DNA from: Ilex aquifolium
Lineage: Eukaryota; Streptophyta; Magnoliopsida; Aquifoliales; Aquifoliaceae
DNA: 64,000 nt
Assembly (NCBI GenBank): GCA_951799425.1
Contig: OX637407.1
Coordinates: 1,681,501-1,745,500, forward strand
Direction of reading: 5' to 3'
The position numbers were made by a program, and so were the translations under genes. This document shows, one piece after another, positions 43,673 to 56,051 of the stretch (its first letter is position 1; every line of letters starts with the position of its first letter). The notes below the pieces were generated by a model. The model was given only the letters and a program-made list of their open reading frames with translations. It was not told the DNA's origin and searched no databases.

Positions 43673-45256
43673 TGATTAGCACAAAACATTGCATATTTCA
43701 TGTGCCAATACATTCCTTTTTCACTTGCTTTTGGGAATTAAATGAGTGGAATTGTGCTACTTGAGCTATTAACGAAGATTTGTGGTGTTTGCAGATAAAA
43801 GGTGAGAATTGGTGCTTCTTAAAGCCTTCTCAAATGGTTTGAGGTGAATGAGGATGAAAGGATGGCTTGAAGATAGCTCAAGAGGTGTGGAAACCAAAGA
43901 ATTAGCAAAAACAGGAGAAAACCTACCGGTATGTTTTAGCTACTGGAGTTCGACCTACCGGTAGGTTATGCTGAAACAGCCCAGATTCTGCATATCAGGC
44001 TCTACCACTTTGAGGGTCCCACCAGACATTCTCCTACCTGCCCCTGCCACTCCCAACACCATGGACATCCCTCTTGCACCTTCTCTTGGACTTTTGGAGC
44101 CTTGGTGATCAATGAAAAGAGAGAAGAGGAGAGATATTGGGTGTGCAGACAAGGTCTGCACCTATCCTGTCCAGCCCTCTCTTTTGCAGCCCTATGGTTG
44201 GAGATCACATCACCTAGCTAGGGCATCACTCCATGGAGGTTTTTGGCAATAAGATATACATTATGAAAGATAGATTGTAATATAGAGAGAGAGAGAGTCT
44301 TGGAAGAAGATGAATAGTGTTAGAGAGAGAAGTTGAGATTTTTACATTTTCTTCCATGCATTGTCTTCTAATTTCATGTAAGAATCTTCTAAGCTTCCTT
44401 GAATGCCTTTAATGCCATTTATTTCAAGTTGTTTTCAAGTTTAATCTTCCATTAAAGCTTTCACCATTAATGCTTCTATGCTCTTCAATTTCTTAGCTGA
44501 AAACGGGTATTGAATGCACTCTTTTTTAGTTTATGTTTTCTTGCATTATCCTAGCTACAATTTTCAATTGCTTTAGAATGCCTTTCATTTGCATTGTTGT
44601 CTTTCCTTTAACCATGAGTAGCTAAATCTTTAAGTTGGATAATCCAAGGGAAACCTCCCCTTGGGTATGCCATTTCAACTCATCTTCTTTCCTCCCCTCG
44701 GTGTACGATGGTTCGGTTTGACTGGGTTGAGCGTGGACCCGGTTGTGAGCCTTTGATATTCCGTAGACTTGTCACGGTTTATGCTTAGATCCTCACTTCC
44801 ATCTTGTCCCGAGCTTCCCACGAATCAATCGTTCATCTATGCATCATTGGAGGAAGGCTTCGAGTTGAATTGGCATTCCCATTGGAGTGAACCTTTTGGA
44901 TTAGCCAACACTTGTTTCCCATTCAATTTCATCACAACACAAATCACAAACAATTTCCAAACAACAAAAGATTTTTCACTTTTCTTTCACCAAAATCACC
45001 TTCTATACGATTCACATCCTTCCCCGAGGAGACGACCTTGGAGTACTCTCCAAGTAAAACACGACCCGCAAAAGTCTTCTTACGCTTGGGAAGCATTTTT
45101 GCTCACACACACACTTCATATTTCACCGTCCCCTTGCCCTTTCTTTTGACATCATTCTAAGGGAGAGTGACACTCCCCCCTTTCACACATACGCCATACA
45201 CACATATTAGAGATGATGTTCGGAGGTTAGGAACAACAAGGAAATAAATCCAAGCA
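43673..45256 (+). repeat. Solo LTR of the A-type Athila family
   Basis: 1,584 bp, TGATTAGCAC...CCAAGCA, flanked by ATGGT at 43668-43672 and 45257-45261. No internal region, so it arose by recombination between the LTRs of a complete element inserted in G. It aligns with LTR A, including palindromes of the same type at 43921-43972. It gives the exact boundaries for the whole family. Confidence 0.95.
43921..43972 (+). promoter_or_regulatory. CTACCGGTAG palindromes in the solo LTR
   Basis: CCTACCGGTATG and CGACCTACCGGTAGG with a GCTACTGGAG spacer. Only two sites remain, against four in LTR A. Confidence 0.5.
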
Positions 45257-45261
45257 ATGGT

Positions 45262-46986
45262 ACCTATTTAATTCCATCAAAAAGAGGAATGTTAATTTTA
45301 ACCTGTTTAAAAATCTCAAGAATTTCAGATGTATCAGCTAACTTTGCAGGCATACGTAATCTATGAGGGTAAGGAAGAGGAATAAGACAACTATCTTCAG
45401 CAACATCAAGTAGTTTGGTCCTTTCTAAATCATTTGAGGTCTCTTTTTCTGTAGGATTAGAGACCTTTGGTGGGATAGTATTATCAACTTCTTAACCACT
45501 TTGAAGAGTAGTAATGGACTTCAAATTTTCTACATTCTCAGTGGTCTCAATCATGTGTTGACTCTTGATATTTTCTTGAGGTTGAGCAAGAAACTTCTCT
45601 TTCTCCTATTGCATTGCCCCTAAGGTCGTGTTTATCTTCATGATTTGTGACATAATCTCATTCAGAGCTTGAGTAGTTTGAGTGTTAATTTTATTTTGGG
45701 CCTGAATGTGTTGGTGTAATGTATCTTCTATTCTCCTTTTGTGGGGTGGTTAGTAAGGAGGTACTGCGGGTTGACCTCGATGGCGAAACCCTTGAGCTTG
45801 TGGCTGTGGTGGTGGTGTTGGGTTCTGAACAAACCCCTGTTGTGGAGGTCCTTGCTGAGGGACTTGTTGAACATTAGGGGGACTTGTATAATTTTGTGAT
45901 GGCTGATGCGTGGCAGGGGGTATTGTTGAGGTTGGGCAGTGTTGTCAGATCTCCAACTAAAATTGGGATGGTGTCGCCACCCCGGATTGTAAGTATTGGA
46001 GTATGGAGAACACAATTGCCTTGGTTGATTAAATGCATTCACCTGCTCTTGCATTTCCCAACACATAAGCAAGGTTGGGCACTCATTCATAGAATGCTCA
46101 ACAGACTCACATATCGAACAAGGGTCATCAACCTTGGGCATACTAGTTACCTCATTGACCTTTTGTAACTCTAAACTCTCCACCTTCCTTGAAAGTTTAG
46201 CAATCTTGGCTAAGAGCTCTTCTTTCTCTCTCAATGAATATTTTCCTCCATCAGACGATTGAGGAACTGCTGATGATGTTGATCAATTAGCAGGGTCTGA
46301 GATTTTCCAAAATTGGGCACTATCTGCAATCAATCAAAATAATCAAGAGCTTCCTCAGGCTCTTTATGTAAAAACTTTGCATTGCACATCACGTCGATGA
46401 ACTGACGATGTGTAGGGGTTCAAAGCCATAATGCGAAACACGAAGTTTAAGAGCTCTTCAAATTTTTCCCGACATTCATAAAACTGCTCATTTGGTTTCT
46501 CAAAAAATTTTGAATTTTTTTTTTCAAAGTAGTAGTTTTATGAATGGGGAAAAACTTAATCAAAAATTCTTTTTGCATTGGATCCCAAGTAGAGATCGTC
46601 CGTGGTTTCAATGAATTTAGCCAAATTTTTGCTATATCTTTAAGTGAGAAAGGGAAAAGTTTCATTCTAACTATTTCTTCTCGCATATTTTGTTTCAAGA
46701 ATGTACTAACTACTTCCTAAAATTCCTTGAGATGGAGATAATAGTTTTCACTTGCCATTCCATGGAATTGAGGGAGCAATTGGAGCATCCCCGGTTTAAC
46801 AATGAAATGGTGTGCCTCCACTAGAAGTACAATGCATGATAGCGAGGAAGAGCGGGTCAGTTGAAGATAATCCTTCATAGTCCAACCAGACGGAATTATA
46901 ACTGGATTATTCCCACCATAACCCCCTACTGGTACAATATTGGGTGGATCATTGTCATTGTCATTGTTATTATTCTGGGCAGCCAT
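45262..46986 (-). pseudogene. Element G gag, decayed
   Basis: 46986-46717 starts MAAQNNNNDNDNDPPN and has TMKDYLQLTRSSSLSCIVL and LQLLPQFHGMASEN. 46698-46447 has RMKLFPFSLKDIAKIWLNSL and FLIKFFPIHKTTTLKK. 46234-45728 has the coiled-coil-like LSRKVESLELQK and the knuckle CSICESVEHSMNEC, then a Gln/Pro/His-rich tail. Below 45728 only broken linker sequence remains. The frame is interrupted at least three times. Confidence 0.82.
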
Positions 46987-47189
46987 ACCTATAATTGGTG
47001 GTAGGTCCTATCTAAGTCTAACAAGTTGGTCTACTTGGTCTCTAGCCTGCATGCAAATATACCAAACCTAAAAATTAAAATTGCAAGAAAGCAAGAAATA
47101 AATTACAATAGAGATACGCACCTGGGCTCGTGATGAAAATCACAAGACCTACCTGAATACCTCTGTATCGCCTTAGATTACCTTTAACT

Positions 47190-47207
47190 TCCCCAGCAAC
47201 GACGCCA
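47190..47207 (-). other. Element G primer-binding site, mutated tRNA-Asp
   Basis: Minus-strand TGGCGTCGTTGCTGGGGA. Two C-to-T changes from the tRNA-Asp complement found in B and D. Both are in CpG or CpNpG context, so methylation decay is likely. Confidence 0.85.
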
Positions 47208-47211
47208 AAAA

Positions 47212-48741
47212 TGGTTACTCTTCAAAAGGGTTGTATTTTCATGAAAGCTCTCAAGCGTAAGAGAAAGGTATCGTGTAGTAACTTGAACAAAAGTCCAAGG
47301 TCGTCTCCTTAGGGAAAGAATTGGAATCCAAGGTGATGAAAAATAAAATAAAAAAGCTCTTTAAAGTTGAGAATTTTGAGAGTTAACTACTAATGAATTG
47401 AAATTCAATAATTGAAAAAATTTGATAATCTTCAGAATTCATCCCACCTATGAATAAAAGTTTTTACCTTAAATCTGTAACTCATCTGCTTTCGTATTCA
47501 AACTATTACAAACGGAAGATTTTCAACTAAAAACTTTAAAAGAATTAATATAGCAATTGAAATATGGTTTATGATGAAAGAATCAATACTCTAAAAGTTG
47601 TAGGAAACACCACAATTGTTTGCACCAAACTTAGTTGCATACAAATAAGAGGGACGCATGTAAACTAATTAGGTTTTTGAAAACATAACCAGTTCAATCA
47701 ATCACATAAACGTTAAAACCCTAGTTTAAGATATATGCCCTAATTCATAGGTTTGAGACTCCTTTATCAGATCATCCAGAAGAAGACTACTCACTCATGA
47801 TTACAAAAATCATGTAAAACTTAGAAGAATACATAATTAAATACATAAAAGTAAATAGCAAAATTGCAATTGAGTGCTTGTATTGAAAAATCGAATGTAA
47901 ATAACAAAGCTCTGAAAGTAAAGACAATTAAAATTTAATATTGCTTAAACAAATAAATGAAAGACTGAAATTTGAATGAAATTTTGTAGAACAAACCCTA
48001 AACTCTATAAAAGAAAACTCCTACAACATATGTAAAACTGTGAATGACGTCCCCCTTCGATTCACCAAAGAGTCTCTATTTATAACGATTAGAAAGGAGA
48101 ATCTTCAGCTTCTTTGAAAGATATCAATCTCAAAATTATCTTCCAATTCTATTGGATGAGAATGTCCAAAAGATTTGAAAAAAATTGATCTTTAATTAAG
48201 CTTCCCGGGAATATCTAGCTCGATCTACCGCTAGCATAGCAAACCTATCGGTAGTTCTCTGTCTGTTTGGAACTTCTGAGACTTATGTAGCTTCTCCTAC
48301 CGATAGAACATCCGGTAAGAATCTTTTGATAAAAGTACTAAGACTTCAGGTACCGGTAGAATGTGCTACAACTAACTATATAACTTCTTTGATGAAAACT
48401 TGTAAACTTCTGTGAGCTCAGTTACCGGTAGAACTGACTTCCTACTGATAGAACCTTGTCTTTCTTTCTTCATACCAATAGAACAACTACTGGTAGTTCT
48501 TCTATTTTCCCCAATTGGCTTTGCAAGGACTCCAGCTTCATCTAATCCCAACCAAACTCATTGCCACCGTGTTCCTTGTCATCATATCCATACTAAAACT
48601 CCATATTTATACCTATGACACATGCAACACCAAAATCAAGTCTTAAGCTACAAAATGCACTAAATGAAACAAGTTAGTTAGTTAGCAAGCCTAAATTAGA
48701 TGTGAAAGGCTATTAAATAATGCAATATTGAGTGTTCATCA
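47212..48741 (-). repeat. 5' LTR of element G (Athila-2)
   Basis: 1,530 bp; minus strand TGATGAACACTCAATATTGC...GAGTAACCA. Only weakly related to the A-type LTRs. Palindromes at 48222-48500 include TACCGGTAGAAC repeats. A TCTCTATTTATAACG segment (near 48075 on plus) gives TATAAATAGAG on the minus strand, a good TATA box. Confidence 0.87.
48222..48500 (-). promoter_or_regulatory. CTACCGGTAG-type palindromes in LTR G
   Basis: Scattered CTACCGCTAG, CTATCGGTAG, CTACCGATAG, GTACCGGTAG, TTACCGGTAG and CTACTGGTAG, most followed by AAC. The array is more decayed than those in younger copies. Confidence 0.5.
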
Positions 48742-49339
48742 ATGATCTAACAATGCAAAATAGGCGACTTCAGGCCAAGTTTGTAAATATTTGTAAATAT
48801 ACTCCCCTTTAGTATTAGAACAAACTTTCTCTTACTCTATACACATGCAACTTACCTAGGCTAGTCAAGAATAAATCTCCCCGATTTCTCCCATATGTAC
48901 CTAAAATATTCTCCCTCTTTTTTTTTCACAAATGTCAAACCAATGATAATCCATAACAATCAAGGTACAAAATCAAGTCATCCCAAAATATTCTTTTCTT
49001 ATTTGTCATAAATGTCAATCCAATGACAACTCATAACAAGCATGATATAGAATCATGGTATAACAAGAAGGTATAAATACAACCTAACTAGTTAAATCAT
49101 GCATGCAAAGTAAGCAAATGTCAAATTGTACAACTCAAAGTCTAAATAATAAAATATCAAATAACAGGACTAAGAGTATGTCACAACAAATGAAAAATAG
49201 CAAAACAAATAAAAGTTAACAAAATAGAGAAGTTAACAAAAAAAAAAAATAGACTACTTTAAGTACAGAACATGAATGAATAAAATACTCAAACTCCCAT
49301 ATGGCCCTATACTAAAGTCTCCTAAGCAGCTCAAGTGGC
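48742..49339 (-). other. Element I 3' non-coding region
   Basis: AT-rich, no gene. It lies downstream (minus strand) of a third-ORF remnant, so it is probably the 3' untranslated region of element I, interrupted by G at 48742. A duplicated block (near 48917-48965 and 48998-49050, TTATTTGTCATAAATGTCAATCCAATGA-like) is present. Confidence 0.4.
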
Positions 49340-50116
49340 TGCATCATCTCCACCATGTCCACCATCTCTGCCCTATGTCTATGTCTTTGGCTCGGCATCT
49401 ACATTGATAAATTCGACATTCTGAAGCATGTGTTTGAGACATTGTACCTCCCTGTGTATGTCCTTATAACCTCTCACAATGCTAGACATCCCATCTTGAA
49501 GAGAATTTAGTCTGAGAGTTATGAGGTTGTGCTGCTCATCGATACTACTCTAGTTTGAGAGTTGTGAAGCATGTGCCTGAGATGTTGTACCTCCCTGCAT
49601 ATGTCTTTCTAATCTCTCACAATGCTAGATATCCCTCCGTCAAGAGAATCTAGTCTGAGAGTTGTGAGGTTGTGCTTCTCATCGATAATACTCTGTATAT
49701 GACTTAGAGTTGTGTTAACAACAATCTATTGATCAAGTGCAACAATGGGAGGAATCCTAGAGAGTGGTGTATGTGAGGTGCTGGCTCATGCGTGCCTTGG
49801 TGGTAGTGCACGACTCGATGGTCTAGATGCAGTAACAAGAGCACGTGGCTCAGCCTCCATCTTGTCGTCCTCAACGGGGTCAAAAGTATAACTCACATGA
49901 GTCTCACTCAGTCTTAAGGACTCCTTCCCCAGACGTCTCTGGTCTCAGAAGCTGATCAGTCTCTAGAGCATTAACACCCTTATCCAGACAGATCTTGGTG
50001 ATAAGAGAACCAAATGGCAGACTATTACTGATCCTACCCTCATCAAAATCTCTCTGAATGACTCTAAAAATCACGTGGCATATCAATCTCCACACCTGTC
50101 CCAATAGCATGTAAGT
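49340..50116 (-). pseudogene. Element I third ORF, C-terminal remnant
   Basis: 50116-49904 encodes SLPFGSLITKICLDKGVNA, which aligns with LPFGNLVTRMCKHFKVKA of A's third ORF. Beyond 49904 the frame is broken but keeps a helical stretch (SMRSTTSQLSD, REVQCLKHMLQN) at the place of A and D's MDSLESMMYGLSMM region, and ends near GGDDAATELLRRL. The helical part is duplicated in tandem, about 142 bp (49422-49563 and 49564-49705). The upstream half was separated by insertion H. Confidence 0.6.
49422..49705. repeat. 142-bp tandem duplication inside third-ORF remnant
   Basis: Two units beginning TGAAGCATGTG at 49422 and 49564, diverged by point changes. Duplicates the coil-like segment of the ORF. 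The length is not a multiple of three, so it also shifts the frame. Confidence 0.75.
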
Positions 50117-50452
50117 TGTCATACCCTAACTCGAAGATCGTACATTATGTCTAACTCCGCAAAATGAACCCCACTCCAAGAATATATCATGTACCTTGTG
50201 CATATGACTAATGATTTAACTAACAAGCACTGGCCAGGCACAATGAAAATTGAATTTAGCTTCCCAAACACACCAACATATCATATATACAAAACTGTAC
50301 TTTTAAACCATAACTTAATAAAATTTTAAACTCTACATGTTTACAAGACTCAACATTATACAAAGTGATACAGCAAGACTCGGAAGTCCGATTTCCACCT
50401 TAACCGCCCAGACTCAGTGAACATCCCTTCCTCCTTGGCTACTTGAAAATAC

Positions 50453-53102
50453 TGTGACGCCCCAAAACCCGGGGGTCCCGTTGATAACCCATCAACCCGC
50501 GGAAACATCCGTGGATATCGCTCAACCCGACACCACATCAAGAATATCTTTAAGCCGGGATTATAACCCATAATGAAAATTCGGTTTAACATTCATTTGA
50601 TTCAATTAAAGTCCCATACACCGTGGTTTGTACCCCATTAGGGTCCACTTTGATCATTTAAAGGAAGAAAATTCAAAGCCCAAAGATTTGGCAAAACATT
50701 TAAAAATTTCAGATTTTTGGAATGGCTACCGGTAGCTGTTTATCGACTACCGGTAGCCGAAACATTCTGGAAATCAACTACCTGTTGTCTACCGGTAGCT
50801 GTTTCCTTCTGGAAAACAACTACCTGTTGGCTACCGGTAGCTGTTTCCTACTGGAAAACAACTACCTGTTGGCTACCGGTAGCCGAAACATTCTGGAGCT
50901 ACGACTACCTGTTAGCTAGCGGTAGCTAAAGGCAGATTTTGCCCATTTCATTAGTTTTTCATTTCCAACTCATTTCAAACCTTCCCAAGGTCACCCAAAA
51001 CATGTATAACAAAGTTTCTTACCTTATACATGATCTCTACAAGGTTCTATTATAAGTATTCAAATATGATTACAATATTTACATGTCATAAACCATTTTA
51101 AAACAAAAGGTTTACAAAATCTTGAAGTAAGGCCACACATAGGCCCCCTTCACCCTTGATGCTCTCCATGGGAGTCATCCACCGGTGCCAACCCCACACC
51201 TGAAATTGCTCCCGTATAGGGTGAGCACAACGCCCAATAGAGATAAACCTATAGAGGTTACTCTTCCCCTAGATGCACATGCTCATGTAATCATCACATA
51301 AACATATAACTAAACATTTCTCATACTTATGCATTCTATGATGGAATGAAACAATGCTATGCCATGGAATGAAGTGACACTCACCCATGCGTTTCAACCC
51401 GAGTCCTCACCGACTCACACAACACAATGCAAGTGTCAATGTAGTCGAAACCGCCATTCTTGTTACACATCAATGACGTTAATCACTCTAGGGTCTTGTA
51501 TAGGGGTGGATGTTCATGGGCTTACACCAAGGGTCTCCAACCCACACGGAATTCACGGACTTCCACCGAGGGTTCCGGATACACCCACACACTTTATGGG
51601 CCGAGCCAAGGGAGTACGTACCCCAATCACCGGGCTTTGCACCCGAGAGGTCGTCATGCCTCTTCTTGCTACCCCAACCCAATTCTATTTCATGCATACA
51701 TACGACCCAAAGAAATCTTCAATCCCTTTCTTCCGAGTCCCTTTATCAATTACCAAGAGTGGCATTTGACTAACCATGCACACCCACACTCACACCCATG
51801 ACATGTGTCCATGAATGTGATGTCATGACCATGCTCAAAATGCAATGACTACCATATGAGCAACGTTTCCCACACTCATGCATATAGCTCATGAATGTGA
51901 TGCCATGATCATGCCCAATATGTAATGTATACTACATGAGCAATAATCAACACATATTTTCACATTCCATGGAATTTAAATCATAAGCATATAAGTTTCA
52001 TAAACCATCATAAACAACATATCAATGAGCATATGTCAACATATCCATAACACATTCCAACATGTGATTCCAATGGCATCAAACAACCATTTAAACAATC
52101 AAGGCATTTTATCAAACACCTTATAGGCACAATTTATAAACACATAGCATGTTTATCCAACACTTTCAAGGCACATTTCATAACACATAGCATGCCCCCA
52201 ATAGCCATAAGTCACATAATGAATTACATGTAACATCCTTAAATCAAAATCAAGCTAGGATCTAGCCTTAGCCATTTCCATGCTCCCTTTTTCACTTTTA
52301 TTCCCATAGACACATATATATAAGACAATACATATGCATATACAACTTAATCCTTAGTCTAACAACAACTAAGGTAAGAATAGTCCAAGGTAGGAAAACC
52401 CCTACCTCAATAGAGATGTAGGCAATCTCTATACACCAAAATCACTCAAAAATCAAGACTTTCCCCAAACTTCACCTTTGGATCTTCGGTGAAACGCCTT
52501 GTTTTTGGTACGTAGTCGAAGCCCTCGACGAGTAGATCACTTCTCCCTTCTAGCTCGACGGAATCCGAGCGACGGTTGTCGGAGAAATCGCCGGAGAAAG
52601 GCTTAAGAAAACCCTTTTTTTTTCTCCTCTCTTTCTCTCTCTCTTTGAACGGCTGAACAAGGCTCAAGTGGCTTAGAAAATCTGATTTTTCAGATATTTT
52701 AGCCCTATTTATAGTTTTAAATGTGTGGTCTACATCGCACCGCTCGTTTATTACTTTCGGGTCCGTTTTTCGTCCCGAAACGACTCATTAAGTCCCGGAT
52801 TAAGTCCAAATAAAATTTATTGGCACATTAATCCAATTATAAGGAATTTTAATATTTCTCGTTTTTGGGGACCTTTAAAAGGTCAATCGCCACGCAGTCG
52901 TCTCGATCTACGTGCAAAACCCGACTCTCTCGGAATTCGACGAATTTTCTGGTGGTTACTAGATTTTGCATTGTGAATCCAATGGCGCACTCCGTTCCCT
53001 CCTCCGAGGTCTAGAACATATGTATTTTAAATACGTGCAGTAGTGGCAAATTACCATTTTGCCCTTTTTTCAGAAAAAGTTCAAATTTTCCCTGGTTTCA
53101 CA
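50453..53102 (-). repeat. Solo large-LTR copy 1, AATAC target duplication
   Basis: 2,650 bp. On the minus strand it starts TGTGAAACC and ends GGGGCGTCACA. AATAC at 50448-50452 and 53103-53107. Orientation is set by TATAAATAG on the minus strand (52705-52713) followed by a pyrimidine/purine-biased leader. It has no primer site or internal region, hence a solo LTR. The ORFs around 51359-51801 lie in several overlapping frames and are not conserved in the other copies. Confidence 0.93.
50726..50932 (-). promoter_or_regulatory. GCTACCGGTAGC palindrome array in copy 1
   Basis: Five copies of CTACCGGTAG, most of them GCTACCGGTAGC, plus one GCTAGCGGTAGC, in near-regular units of about 50 bp with TGTTTCCTNCTGGAAAACAACTACCTGTTG between them. 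The most ordered array in the window. Confidence 0.6.
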
Positions 53103-53164
53103 AATACAAACTAAATGGGGTGGGTACACATGCTTAGTGAGCTTAAACAACATTAAAAAAATAT

Positions 53165-53460
53165 AAAACATAGTCTCAACATAGCAAAATGGCCACTACC
53201 ACAGATGCCGCCACATATAAATACACTATACATAAATCTGCCACTACAGCTATACATTTGCCTTTCAGGCTATATTCGGCCACTACAGCTACTTCCACCA
53301 CTAAGACCATGCAATTGTCTTTAAGGATATAATTTGCCACTAAGGCCACATTCTGCCATCAAGGCTATATTCACCACTAAGGCCACATATCAGCCTTCAA
53401 GGTCATTTCCGCCACTAGGGCCATATACCTACCACTAAGGCTATTTAGCATGTTCACTTT
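53165..53460. repeat. Minisatellite of GCCACTAAGG units in LTR H
   Basis: Degenerate head-to-tail units of about 18-24 bp built on GCCACTAAGGCCATAT and GCCTTNAAGGCTATAT. Roughly a dozen units, many with internal GGCC or AAGGCT symmetry. Confidence 0.7.
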
Positions 53461-53682
53461 GCCAACAATGTCAATGATCCACACCATCACACATCCATAA
53501 CATTTTAAGCACAATCAAGCTATTCTCAAGCACACACAAGTAGTACACCCACCTCGAAACTTGATACTACCTCAGAATAATCTCCCAACGAGCCTTCAAG
53601 TGGAATTGGCGTTGATATCGTCACCTCCGTACCTAATACACACATCATCACAAATACATACGAATATTCTCCGTACATAATT

Positions 53683-56051
53683 TGTGACACCCCAAAACCC
53701 GGGGGTCCATTGATTTCCCATCAATCTCGCGGAATACCCGTGGATACCGAGTTACTCGGTATCGCGCCGTTATGCCCCATTTACCGGGGTCCATAATTTA
53801 ACAAAATTCGGACAGAGTCTCCTTTGTACGGGGAGCTCTACCCAAAACTCAACATGTGCAATATATTTTCACATGACCCATCCGAGGCCCAATATAAAGC
53901 AATGACCGCACCGGGTCCATTTATAAGTAAACATTGACCACACCGGGTCTATTTATCCATACTTATAAACATTGACCATACCGGGTCCATTTATCCCTAC
54001 CTATGTCAAAACATGCAAGGTTGTTTTAACAATAATTCATATAAGTTCTATTACAATTACTTGCAAAAGATTACATGCCCAAGACATAAGTTTCACAAGT
54101 GTTTTACATTAACACAAAATAAAGCCACATTCGTCTTTCTTCAAACATGAGGGTCCGAATTGGAGCCATCCACCGGTGTATTTCTCCCACCTGAAATGTG
54201 TTCCCATATAGGGTGAGTCAACGCCCAGTAGAGTATATCCTACAAAGGCTACTCCCCACCTTAGATGCATATGAAATGTGTACATGCAACAAACAACATT
54301 TAACAACCATTCCATACCAGAATATGCATTCAATGTTAGAATGCTACCATGTCATGCCATGAAATGAGGTGAGACTCACTCATGCATCTTAACCCAAGTC
54401 CTTACCGACTCCTATAACACAATGCAATGTCAATGTGTAGTAACCCCATCAACTGATGGAAAATACATTCAATGACCGTTTGAATTGAAAACATGTATTT
54501 GCAAAATCAAATCATTATTGGATGTCACCCATTGAATGAGTGTTTATGTAATCAAAATCTTGTGTCTTGTTGGGCAACGGATTTTGGATTTTATACCGCC
54601 GGTTCCGTACACCATACTACACTTTTCTGGAATTTCACCACAGGGGAGTGTATAACCAAGTCGCCGGGTCTACCACCCGAGGGGGGGATCTACCCCTTCT
54701 TGTTATACCCGACACAAGTTTTTCTTTCATGCAGCCATGCGACTCAATCGGATTTTCAACCCAACTTTCCCGAGCCCACCCATCAATCACCAAGAATGGT
54801 GTTTGATTAACCATGCATACACACCCACACTCATGCCTAAGCCCATGAATGTGATGTCAATGTCATGCTCAATATGCAATCATATCCAATGAGAAATTTT
54901 ATCACATGTTCAATATGTAATGGGTGCCATACGAACAATTTCAACATATCCATGGCAATTCATATTACAAACATATAAATACTATATTTTGTCACAATGT
55001 TAATATATCAAAATATGCATATATCAACAATTCCTTCACTACAATATTCAAGCATGCTATACATCATTGTGTCATAACAAACTTTATCCACACATAGGCA
55101 TTTAGCAAACACCATCAAGGCAATCATCATGTTATCACACAATTTGCCCACATAATAACAAGTTACAAGAAAATTTCACAAGTAACTTCCCTAGACCAAA
55201 TTTAACAAAGAATTTATCTAGGCCATTTCTATATTCCTTTCATGATTCCCATGACTATAGACAAGTCATAACAACTCTATACATCTAACCATTACTTATG
55301 ACACCATAGGTTAGAAATAGACCCGAGTAGGAGGAAACTCTACCTCTTGGAGCGTAAAACAACCGGTAGAACCTCCAAGAACAAGATTTAAGTCCAAATA
55401 TTTGATTTTCCCAAAATCCCGTCTTTGGATCTTCGGTGAAATCAGCTCTTTTTGGTATGTACGCGTAGCCCTTGTCACGTAGATGAACTTTGACTTCTGG
55501 ACTGACGAATTCCGACGGACGGAACTCCCGGAATCGGCGAAAGAAAACTTGAAAACCACTTTTTTCTCTCTCCTCTCTCCTCTCTCCTCTCTCCTCAACC
55601 GTCCAGCACTGTTTTTTAAGAGATATTATGTGTAAAATATCTGATTTAGGTCGATATTTATAGGCAAAAATGTGCGGTCCACATCGCACCACATATTTTC
55701 GACTTTCGGGTCCGTTTTTCGTCCCGAAACGATTCATTGTGCCTCGGATTAAGTTCAAATTAATTTTATTTGAAATTTAACTTAATTTTAAGGAAATTTT
55801 ATAAAATCCATTATTAGGGACCTTTAAAATGTCATTCGCCACGCAGTCGCCTCGAACGACGTGTAAAAATCCGACTATCTCGGAATTCGACGAAATTTGA
55901 CAGGGTGACTCGATTTCGCGATACGAATCCAACGGTGAACTCCATTTCCTCATCCGAGGTCTAGAGCATGAGTATTTCAAATAAGCATTAGAATGGCAAA
56001 TGACAATTTTGCCCTTATTCACAAAAAATTCAAAATTTCCCGGGTTTTACA
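53683..56051 (-). repeat. Solo large-LTR copy 2, TAATT target duplication
   Basis: 2,369 bp; minus strand TGTAAAACCCGGG...GGGGTGTCACA. TAATT at 53678-53682 and 56052-56056. The TATA box on the minus strand is at 55654-55662. Unlike the other copies it has no CCGG palindrome array; in its place stand three repeats of a CATTGACCACACCGGGTCCATTTAT unit (53900-54000). No coding region. Confidence 0.93.
53900..54000 (-). repeat. Three-unit tandem repeat in copy 2
   Basis: AATGACCGCACCGGGTCCAT, CATTGACCACACCGGGTC and CATTGACCATACCGGGTCC, spaced about 38-40 bp. In the zone where sister LTRs carry palindromes. Confidence 0.75.

Larger units (their letters stand above)
39000..48741 (-). mobile_element. 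Athila-2 element G, heavily interrupted
   Basis: Minus-strand element: 5' LTR 48741-47212, degenerate tRNA-Asp site, gag, protease, RT, RNase H, integrase, then about 500 bp of 3' sequence before copy 4 of the large-LTR family. It is interrupted by a solo LTR (43673-45256), a MITE (41395-41945) and a poly(T) insertion. The third ORF and 3' LTR are not adjacent. F at 9475-9958, of the same LTR family and orientation, could be its missing end. It is the most decayed element here, with many stops and frameshifts, and ATGAT (48742-48746) would be its right target duplication. Confidence 0.8.

Noticed and set aside
51359-51801. Overlapping plus-strand ORFs of 87-136 codons in solo LTR copy 1
   Set aside because: They lie in three frames of the same LTR segment; sister copies 2, 3 and T1 do not keep any one of them open.
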